64,000 nt of DNA from Diadema setosum (Eukaryota > Echinodermata > Echinoidea > Diadematoida > Diadematidae), in the NCBI RefSeq assembly GCF_964275005.1, contig NW_027307649.1, positions 883,001 through 947,000 of the forward strand, written 5' to 3'. Below the pieces are notes generated by a model. It was given only the letters and a program-made list of their open reading frames with translations. It did no database searches and had not been told where the DNA came from. A program made the translations under genes and the position numbers. This document shows, in pieces, positions 1-11,633 of the stretch (position 1 is the first letter of the stretch; each line of letters opens with the position of its first letter).

Positions 1-51
1 TGTGTTTGTGCCGTCGGGTCTAATTCAAGCCTCTTTCCTGTTCTCCATCAG

Positions 52-159
52 GCCAGGAATCTAGGCCCCAGCAACCTCCCTTTTATGACCAGCGTCAACA
101 TCTCCGTTCCCTGGAAGACAAAATCTGGAGACATGCTGGTTTACTTCTCAAATATCGAG
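52..159 (+). CDS. ITGA: Integrin alpha exon A (calf-domain strand)
   Basis: 36 codons, acceptor TTCTCCATCAG just before, donor GTAAGAG just after. Reads ARNLGPSNLP...VNISVPWK...MLVYFSNIE. The pattern N-x-G-P-S-x-L then V-x-I-x-x-P is the usual start of an integrin alpha calf-2 segment. Phase 0 at both ends. Whether the exon starts at 52 or at the next AG (56) cannot be settled by sequence; 52 keeps the frame. Confidence 0.85.
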
Positions 160-3100
160 GTAAGAGACGCTATCATTCTCTCTGATTCAGTCAAGTCTCT
201 GGAATAACTGATTATCTTGTCTTAATCTTGCCCATACACCTTTGCAAGAGTACCGAAGGCATTGTTGTTAAATACTAACAACACCTCTGACTTAAGTATT
301 TCATGCCCTTTTGTTTGTATGTAATCTCACCTGCAAATTACAGTACCGTGTATTTGATACTGCCATTGAAACTAGCAAGAAGATAAAGGGGAAAAAATAA
401 GTAATATATAATGTTCCTGTGGGAAATTTGCAGTTATATCTTACGTACATGATAATTTGATTTAAAGATGAGGATATTTTCACTATTATTAGTTATCATA
501 GCATAGATTTTGAAGGGAAGAGTGGAGTTTATTGTGGAGATCCCCTAAAAAAAAGTGAATTGAGTACCAGAACAAGAATAGAGACTTAACAGGAACATCA
601 TACCTTGGGGAGCATGTACAAATTTTCAAAAATGTGATGTACACCATCACCTCAATGTCTATCACATTCCCGTAAGTCTCCGAGGACAAGCATATTCGTC
701 TGACACTGTCGTTTGAAAGTTTTATTATAGATTGTGAAGTGAGCGTGATATACTTTTAAATATATCGCACAGTATCCTCTCGGATGTTTCAATCCTAAGA
801 ATCTTTCATGAAAAAGTTTTGAAATGATGCTGTGAAGAGGAACAAACTGACATGATTGCAAAAGGTAGCTCTGTTGGTGTTCGACATCGAAACTTACGAT
901 CAGATCCAGCTTGTGTGTGTTTGTGAAGGAAATAACACAGTGTTGTTGTTTTGCAAATTGACCCCCCCCCCGACATTTCACGCCACGATTCCGCAACGCG
1001 CAAAGATTTTGCCGCGTCCTTTCTTGACTTTTTTTTATTGAAGTCTCCCGCATATTTTGAGACCAAATTTGCGACGTGCGAGTACACTATTCCGAAGTTA
1101 CATAATGTTTTGCATATGCATGTCAACCCGGAAACAGCTCAAATTCATGAAATCGTGTGGAAATCCAATGCAAATTGTGGGTGTTTTTTTAAAAACTGAT
1201 ATAAATTAGATTATTTCAACTTTTAACCACTTAAATCAATCAATTCTAATGTAGACTGCCTGCAACAAATTTTGGCAAAAAAAAACAAAAACAAAACAAA
1301 AGGTTGAAAAAACAATGAAATACATAAGAAATTAACAAAACAATAAAAAAACAAAAGAAAGTGATTTTGATTTTGCTATTTTTTTGCAAAAAAATTATTC
1401 GATGTGTCTTGAGGAACTTTGACACAAAAATTCCGTGATCCTTCAGTTTTTTTAATGGAGTTATAGGTGAAAATATGATTTAATGCTTAAATTTGCATAA
1501 TTAATTTATTATTAGAAGTAGAAAGCCAATATTTTTCTATTGTATGACCATGTTATCTTGTAGTTGACATCCGGCTCTATCTTCAGGCAAAATTTTGCGG
1601 CGATCGCGAGATCGGCAGCCGAGATCTGAAGGGGGGTCAAATTGACCCCCCCCCCCCCCGTAAAAACTTGGTCTCAAATAGCCCAGTTAGAATAGGGTTA
1701 AACAAGAAGAAGAGATCGGCAGCCGATATCTGAAGGGGTGGGGGGAGGGTCAAATTGACCCCCCCCCCCCCCGTAAAAATTTGGTCTCAAATAGCCCAGT
1801 TAAAATAGGGTTAACACCCAAGTGAGTTCGTTTTGGTGTCTTGACATGTTTCTTTCAGATGAAAGGAACAGGCACGTGTGACATCCACTCCCTCATGGCC
1901 GAACAGTCCCGACTCCTACAGACCATGTTGGCCCAGAGGAACAAGACGGCCACCCCAGAGGAGACACCCAACGGTCCGGTGGCATCGGCCCTCTTTGGCT
2001 CCAACAAAAATAAGCGATTGGTAAATACTTGTCACGTGACCAGTCTTTCAGGGATGAGAATGGGCGTTCTAGGATGCGTATCTTAAACGTATAGCCTTGT
2101 TGTCTTGCACGATTGTTAAAGGACAAGTTCACCTTCATATACATTAGGATTGAGAGAATGCAGCAATATTAGTAGAACGCATCACTGAAAGTTTGAGGAA
2201 AATCGGACAATGCGTTCAAGAGTTATGAATATTTTAAATATCTGCGAAGTCACTGATGGATGAAAAGACTACTACAGTGTATGATGTCACATGCATACAA
2301 CTATATAAGGAAAATAAAAAGAGAATTTCACAAAACTTCACTTTTTGTCTCGCCCACCGGAGGTGAAGGCGAGACTAAGGGATCCACATGGCGTCCGTCC
2401 GTCGTCCGTCGTCCGTCACAAATGTTAAAGTTTACCTGCAAGACTCTCTTATGATGCATAACTTGGCAACTGTTACAGCAATGGCAGCCACACTTGGGTG
2501 ATAGAAGCACTAGGGGTATCTTCATGTTATGGTGTTGTCGGAGGTCATGTGATGATGTCAAAGGTCATTTGAGGTCATATATTAAAGAGTATGTGCAAGA
2601 CTCTCTTTTCTATGTTAAAGTTTACCTGCAAGACTCTCTTTTGACAAATAACTTCACATAAGTTGCTTGGATTACAACCTAACTTAGGTCATAGATGCAC
2701 TAGGGGTACCTTCATGTTATGGTGCTGTTGGAGGTCACAGGATAAGGTCAAAGGTCATTTGAGGTCATACGTTAAAGTTTACTTGCAAGACTCTCTTATC
2801 ACACGTAACTCGACACATGTTGCTACAATGGCAATCAAACTTGGGTGATGGATGCACTAGGGGTACCTTCATGTTATGGTGCCGTAAGAGGTCACATGAT
2901 AAGGTCAAAGGTCATTTGAGGTCATGCGTTAAAGTTTACTTGGAAGACTCTCTTATCACACGTAACTCGGCACATGTTGCTACAAACTGTACAATGGCAA
3001 TCAAACTTTGGTGATGGTAGATGTCTCTTGGGAAGTTGAAGGTAACCACAAGGTTAGAGGTTACAGACGGGGGTCAACGGACTTTTAGGGCCCAATGTTA

Positions 3101-6100
3101 AGTTTTTAGGGCGCATTTCGTTTATGGCTCATAACTTTTGATCCCTTTGTCCGTTTGTGACCAAACTTAGATGGAAGATGTCCCTTGGGGAGGTGAAGGT
3201 CGTCACAAGGTCAAAGGTCACAGACAGGGGTCAACAAACTTTTAGGGCCCAATGTTATGTTTTTAGGGTGCATTTTGATTGTGGCTCATAACTTTTGATC
3301 CCTATGTCCGTTTGTGACCAAACTTGGACGGTAGATGTCCCTTGGGGAGTTAAAAGTCATCACAAGGTCAAAGGTCACAGAAAGGGGTCAACAAATTTTT
3401 AGGGCCCAATGTTAAGTTTTTATGGCGCATTTCGATTATGGCTCATTACTTTTGATCCCTTTTTCCGTTTGTGACCAAACTTGGATGGTAAATGTCCCTT
3501 AGGGTGTTGAAGGTCACCACAAGGTCAAAGGTCATAAGCAGGTCAATTAACTTCTGGGAGTTATAAAAAATATTAATTCCTTGTACGCGAATGGGCGAGA
3601 CACAATTTGGCGATTGCCTTGTTGAATAAAGTGCACATTTCTTCGACTTGCTACTGACGTATGTTAAGGGTAATATTATTCCCCCTGCCTTCTGAAAGAG
3701 AGAAGTCGTGTGTTCTTTTGTTATACGAGAACTTTCTCTATTCTTTCTTTATATCGTTTTACTCATGTGACATCACAAGCTTACTTAGTCTTTTCATCCA
3801 GCCGTGACTGAGCAGAAACTTCAAAAATTCATAACTTTTGAACGGATTGTCCGATTTTCCTCAAACTCTCACTGATGAGTTCTACTAATATTGCTGCATT
3901 CACTCAACCCACATGTCTATGAAGGTGAACTTGTCCTTTAAGCCCGCCGCACACTATACGATCCGACCGGTCGTACGACCGTAAAACTGGAAGTGTGACG
4001 TCGCAGTCTTGCCAGTTTCCAGTGGTACGACTGGGTCTAAGCGCCAGTCGTAGAGATTTGATATGTTGAATTTCTACGACCGGTCGTGGGCTTTCAGCCA
4101 ATCAAGATACAGTAAAATGCAAGCGCACGCAGTGCGCACTGCATGCACTTTAATACTCCTTGGTAAAATGTACTGAAGACAGAACAGTCGTAAGCCTACT
4201 CGTAAGGTCTGATCGTATAGTGTGCGTTGGCAGGTCGTACGACTGGGTCTTTTGGTCGTAAGGTCGTATAGTCGTGAGTCGTGTAGTGTGCGGCGGGCTT
4301 TACAAAATCAAGAGCTGATCAAGATAGACCAATCAGGATCAAATATCAAATAGATTGCTACTGATTGATGGTATAAAGCCAAGAGTGATAAGCATTTAGG
4401 GCATGCATCTTACAAATTACATATGAAGGGTTTGTTTGCAAAAACCGATAAGTCCATTTTTGAAGATTTTAAAGTACGATCTCTGCCATAAAGTACAAAA
4501 TAATACTTTTTAAATGATATATTGGTCACTACTTATAAAGGTATATTTTTGAAGTTATGGTCAAAAGAATCAACATTTTTCTTATTATTCTCTTTATTTT
4601 TCTTGACCTTCAATCGCAAATATCTCCATTTGGCAAATATGGACTTATCGGTTTTTGCAAACAAACTCTTCATATATACGAGATCTTTAAAAACAATGAG
4701 CATGACATTCTAGTAATATTTTTCAAGCAAATAACAGTTGGATACCTCAATTATTGTATTGTTACATGTTGTTAAATTGTTATTAAGAAAATATTATAGA
4801 CTTTCTTGTTTGCAAGATGGGGTGATGGATTGCCCTACATCTCGAGGGAAGAATTTCTTGCTATTGGTAATCTCATGGCTACAAAAAAAAAAGAATAATA
4901 ATAATGAATAAGTGACAGGAGATGAATTGAGTATCATTTCCTTGAATATCCATGTAGTCTACAACTTGCATTTTGATTTTTATTTGGGTGCATTTCCTTT
5001 CTTTGTCCCTCCTCCCAGCTTATTGAAGTGAAAGGACAAAAAATGGGTAAAACAGTGTGATTTGAGATGTCAGAATATATTAAATCACAACATTCATTAC
5101 CAGCAAAGAGAGTCGTACGTCCATTTGCCCAGAAACGTGTGATAACTGTAAGCCAGTTTACAGTTCCAATTTGCGCATGAGCACAAAAAGGTCATTTGCA
5201 CAATCAGGCATGACTGTTTTTTAATTCACTGAGATAAGCATCCCTAATGTAATGATTATTCATGTAACCCTTATAAATGGTGCTTACTAGCACATCCACC
5301 TGACTGCAAGCCTGGTATTTAGCAATGTTGGTATAAGAAAGACTTATTCAAATTCATGAATTTCTTCCGTCGAGATGTTTTCATTGCAACTGATTGACAA
5401 ATTGCCCTACATCGACGTAAATAAGCACTGAATTGATCAGTGTTTTTTAGTAGTAGCCATGATAAAAAATCATGAACGTACACACTCGAGCAGGATTCGA
5501 ACCTACGACCTCCTGATCACCGGGCAAGCGTCATCTCCACTAGACCACCGAGCTTTCGCCCGACAGCAAGTGTTGGTTCTAATCCTTATAGCATGCAGCG
5601 GGTACTGCTTTGTTATTCAAATTCATGAATTTCTTCCGTCGAAGAAAGCTACTACTAAAAAACACTGATCAATTAAGTGCTTATTTACGTCGATGTAGGG
5701 CAATTTGTCAATCAGTTGCAATGAAAACATCTCGACGGAAGAAATTTAAATAACAAAGCAGTACCCGCTGCATGCTATAAGGATTAGAACCAACACTTGC
5801 TGTCGGGCGAAAGCTCGGTGGTCTAGTGGAGATGACGCTTGTCCGGTGATCAGGAGGTCGTAGGTTCGAATCCTGCTCGAGTTCATGATTTTTTATCATG
5901 GCAACTACTAAAAAACACTGATCAATTCAGTGCTTATTTACGTCGATGTAGGGCAATTTGTCAATCATTTGCAAAGAAAGGCTTTGTTTATGCATTCAAC
6001 ACAAAACAGTGAAATGAACATCTGCCAAAGTGTCAACTGACAGACCATTCTTGTCACCTGCTCTGCGCAAGTTTATTCTTAGTTTAACGTGAGTTCCATA

Positions 6101-9100
6101 AATTGTGGGCATGCTTATGCATCATGCTGCTTTGAAAACGAGTGAAGTGTCTAACCAATGGAGAAAAAGAAAGGTCATTTGTACCAATGTGCCCATTAGC
6201 TAACTGTGAACTGGCTTATTCTTGGATGGCTTGTCGCCATTCCTTGTCATTTCTTCTTCAGCTGGATGGTATCAGATTTAAAATAAGCATGGAAACAAAT
6301 AATTCGCCCTAATTAACTGTGATATTATCTAATGATATTTTGTTGAGATACATATGTAACTCTGTGGAGAATGCAGTCAGCTGCTATAAAGTCTAGCAGT
6401 GATGATTCATACTTACGTGATACACTGGTAATAATATGCTGTGCTTTATTTTTTTTTCTCTCTCTCTCTAACAATCTTCCAGACATGTTTCAATACAGAG
6501 TGTGCATATATTCCCTGCACGGTAGACACCTTGGAGCAGGGTGGGGGCGCTGTTGTGGAATTCAGCATGAGGATATTTGAAGATACCTTTTTGAAGGTGA
6601 GATGGAGCTCGGTGTGATAGGAGTGACTGGAGGTTCATTAATTCCGCAGCTTTTTTTTTTTTTTTTTTTTTTTTTTTATAGATCTTGTAACTTGTTGAAT
6701 TGCCATTGACCCTTGACCCCACGATCTAGCCTGCAGATCTCCCCCCAAACACACACACTAAAAAATGTTCTGCAGTCCCTGAAACATATTGAGCAAAGAT
6801 ATAATTATGCTGGATATACTTCAAACGCTCTCTTTCCCTTTGCCTAGTGGAACAGGCAAATGTTGAATGTATTAAATATTTAAAAAACAACACAAAACAA
6901 AACAAAATTGTGATTTTTTTGTTCCTGAAATATAACATTAAAATATATGTAGATCTAATTTAATGAACTGAAGTCTCCATCCTTGAGGATGAATGGGGGT
7001 TAATGTAAACTGACATATTATGTGAGAATAAAGAACATGCTGATTTTTTTTTTTTTTTTGTCACAGCTAAACAAAGAGAAGTTGAATTAAATGGTTGCCT
7101 GGATACATTGTGCATCATCCTTGTACTGATATTTTATGCATTCATGTACATTGTTTTGATCTGCAGGAAGATTTAGGGAAAATTGAGCTGGTTGCCGAGG
7201 GGAAGATTGGCGTGGACGACCCTCTTAGGAGACATATACAGCCAACGTCAGACAGACCTGACTTAGTAAAGGTGAGTTGGTGTATCATTGATGTAGCAGG
7301 GATACGGTCATCACTTAACCCGTTCAGTCCTACAGGAGTTCTGCTTCAGATATGATCCGTATTGCTCCCATTAAAAATCCCTGAAAAACTCTGAATTATT
7401 GATATAGCATATTCGACATTGGAGAATTTGGGAAAGATGAGATGAAACCTGTTAACCCTAACTAGGCCGGGGGGGGGGGCCTCCGAGGCCCCCCCCCCCC
7501 CCGACGTTCCGCGCGATGTATCGCTAACGGGAAAAGCTATCGCCGCGACGTTTCATGACTTTTTTCTTTTGAGTCTCCCGCATCTTTTGTCACCAAATTT
7601 GCAATGCCCGGGTGCGCGGTTCTGAAGTTGCGCATAAATATGTATGTGCATGTCAGACCAAAAATTGCTCAAAAACGTGAATTCGTGTACAATTTCAATG
7701 CAAACTGTGCTGACAGGCAAATTTCATAAAAGTATGATTATTTTGGGGTTTTATTGATTAAAATCAATTAATAACATATTTTCTTGATCGGAACAATGTC
7801 ACGGACAAGTTTCATCGAAAAAACAATGAAAAACATAAGGTCGAAAAAACAAAGAAATACATAAGAAATTCAAAAAACAATAAAATACTTAAGAAATTTT
7901 TTCTGATGGCAAAATTTTTTTCTCTCATATTTGTTCAGGACACTAAAAAGAACGTTCACACAAAAAATGTGCCCATTTTGAGCTCTATTTAGTGATTTAT
8001 ACCAAATTGTCTGATTTCATGCATCATTATGCATAAATTAGCATAATTTAGCATAAATGATAATTTTTAAAAATTTAACTTTGTGATACTTTAGATTACA
8101 TCATAGGCAATGTGTGTGCCAATTTTCGTCGCGATCGCGCGGTCGACGGCCGAGATCTGGAGGGCCCCCCCACCCCCCCCCCCCCCCCCCCCCCCGGCTC
8201 TATGATCTACCTAAATAGCCCGGCCTAGTTAGGGTTAAACTCATTTTGATCAGCACAACATCAGAGGAAAAGAATACAAATATTTGTAAATTTGAGACAG
8301 AAAGAGTAATGTGTTGTTTGAAAGTTTTCCTATTCTCCCATCTCCATTTGTGCAATCCTCAACTTCCAGCTCCCAGCTGCCCATTGATTCTCACTATTTG
8401 CCTTCCCTACACTCTCTCTACGTCACTTCCCTCTCTACTCTCCTCTTTCTAGATTCTTCTCTTGCCAAACAAGTCCTTTAAAGGACTACATTACACATGA
8501 TGTTCCCGGAAATCGATCAAATCTCACATAGCGATAAAAATTACAGCACAAAGATACATCACCAAACCATAGGAACGTGGTTCCTTGCCATGGACCAAAT
8601 TTGCAAATGCAAACTCTAAGGTACATTAGCCTTACTAATGGAAATTAATCTTTCATATTTTAGAATGTTGAAGTCAAAGGACATAAGTAGGTAGGTAGAA
8701 TTATAAGTCATTGAATGGATAGATTGTATATCTTTTCAAATGCACTGTGTGTATGCAATATGTGATTATAAGACTGGCAAACCTAACTTGTTTCTGGAAA
8801 TGTGTGTTTCAAGGGTTCGACTCTTTGCGTGAAATTTGTCACGCGTGAGAATTAGACAGCGCGGGTGAATGCACCAAAGAACTAGCTATTGGTCATGTTT
8901 TACTGTTGCGTTTTCTTCCACTCTTTGTCCAGATCGTAACATTAATATACACGGAATCGTCCGTGTCCAATAAGCCCGTGCCAAAGTGGGTTATTGCGGT
9001 GAGCATCGCAGCGGGAATCGTCTGTCTTGTCGCCGTCATTTTAGTCATGTGGAAGGTAAGAACGTCGGTAGTAAGGACTTCATAGCCTGAGCATCTCCGT

Positions 9101-10468
9101 TTTCAGGTCTTCAGATAAGCAGATGGGTGCTGATTTAATGCCCAATCTATGGCACTTTTCTGCAGCTCCATATAGATATCAATATCAAGGCGTGCAAATT
9201 ACCTCTGATATTCATGTCTGCAGTACTTAGTAATCACCTCACAGCCCAAGCAAATGATCTTATTCACTCTTGTAAAGAAAAACAATACTATTCCAAGTGT
9301 CATCTACGGCACTAATGCCCTTCTGGGGCTTAAAGGGGCATTCCGGACGATTTTCATAATTTCACATCATGTAGTACATAAATCAACAGCTTCATGTATA
9401 GATTTGTAGAATTTATTGTGGTTCTTGAGCAGAGAAACAGTACTTTCAAAAACCTTAAACAAATTACACTGAACAAAGATGATGACATAGGAGCCTCACA
9501 TATCTCAGAAATGTAGCAGTGTCATTCCATTACAATACCGCATGCTTGCAAGCTCACCTGTGTGTAATCTATGCATACCTTCTTCTTTTGTGCTGCTTCC
9601 TTGAGCCACATCTCATGCATTCGTATGGTGAGGCTGCCATGTCATCATCCTTGTTCATTGCAATTTGTTATAAACTTTGAAAACATTCTTATTTTTCATC
9701 CCAATCATTATAAATCCTCAAACTCTGTACCCAGTATAACTAATTTATATATGTTCAAATGTAAAAATTTGAAATTAATGAGTCTTTAGTTATTTGATCA
9801 AGGCTGACAGTCAGGATAAGAACATGAATTTTGTGGTTCGATGAGATGGAGTGATGTAGGCCTATAAAACAAGGGAGGGAGATTAGGACATGTAAAGAGA
9901 GATGGAAATATCCTTTGGCATAACCTTTGCAAAGGCAGCTCCTTATAATTTGTGGACGTGCACAGTCACGGCAAGTGAAGCGACCAGCCCTGCGAGCGGA
10001 GCTAAGCGACCTGCGAGCGGAGCTGAGCGAGCCGATCGCTGTTTGCGATTCCATTGCGAGGTGCCTTTGCCAAACTAAGGCTATTATACCTTTAATATCG
10101 AGACGTGGTAAACAATATCTATCAGGTGACAGGTAATTTCATTTTTCTTTTCTTTTTGCCAACCAGTTGAATACTCTATTCCTCTTCTTTACCCGAGGCT
10201 CATATTCTACTGACCTCATGACCCTGCCCAGGATGTATAGATACCTCTTTTATCTTTTCCTATAAATACCCTATTATGGGAAGTAACGCTATCAAGGCAC
10301 ATACACTGAGCCAATATTAGTAAGGTACAAAATCATCAGAGTAAGACGAACAAAGTGATTTGCTGGTGGGAATTATAGGGAAAAAAAAAGCATGACTGAT
10401 GACCCCTGCAATCTGATATTATAGTTCACAATATGCCACCATAGTTCACTTCTTATCCAAACTAATTT

Positions 10469-10513
<45 letters not shown>

Positions 10514-10922
10514 CACAAATGCGAAACATTATTTTCTGCAGTTCGTCAGACATAGAGCCTAGTGAAGAAGAAAGGAGACGGCCCAAATAATGATGCTTGA
10601 TTGCTACATTGTGTAATCGCAAAAGTAATTACAATAATTGTTTATGCAAGATTTGAAAAAAAAAGTTAAGGCAGAAGGAAAGTGCACGCACACACACATT
10701 AACACACACACACACACACACACACACTTTTTTATGATTCTTAATTCGAATTTTGTTCAATGCCACATAAATCACATTCACAAAGACAAAACAGCATTAT
10801 ACAAAGACAAACAACATTTACTAACATACAAAGTTTATAAAGGTATGTCAAATCTTACATCAAGATTCAGTTGATCAAAGTTGATCAAAATAATATCCGG
10901 GTTTTTTTAGCGCACACACAAA

Positions 10923-10968
<46 letters not shown>

Positions 10969-11586
10969 TACACACACACTCACCCCCAACCAGCCCATGC
11001 ATGCTTTCAGCTCTCGTGTTTCAATTTATAAGTATATTAAAACTTGAATAAATCTGGCCTACGTGTAATTGCCTTTTTTTTTTCTTTATACAATACAATA
11101 CATTTTGGTAGTGATGTGAAAGTGATGGAAAAAAATCAGCAACACATAATAATGACTGACTCTCAAGGACAACTTAACAAGACGGCAAAAAAAAAAAAAA
11201 CGAAAGAAAAGAAAGAAAAACAAACCTTCACCTTAAAACATTACGTCATCGGCTTGTATATGTTCCCACATTGACAAATAAGTTATTCCAACTGTTCCTC
11301 TTCTAACTGCTATTTCATTTTCTTCTTCTGTACACTCCCTAAAATACTTCATTACATCATTAAGATTTGGTACTTCCCCTTCTGATCTCGCTGAATATAA
11401 AACATATTTAATCAATATAATTGTCTTCCATCCTTTAGTTTTTAACGAATTCTCCGATATACCTGTATAAACAACTTCCCAGCACATATTTCCTTATTCT
11501 TCTAAATTCAATTTCTGAATAATAATTGTCATAATTCCTGCACTTATTAAACTACAATCCCAAAATGAATGCAATTATATCTCAGT

Positions 11587-11633
<47 letters not shown>

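Noticed and set aside
5811-5885. Possible functional tRNA gene
   Set aside because: The T arm and boxes are good but the acceptor stem is imperfect and the anticodon loop has nine bases; it sits in a repeated SINE body.
7452-7465. Interstitial telomere repeat
   Set aside because: Only one TTAACCCTAA at each end, part of an element terminus rather than a repeat array.
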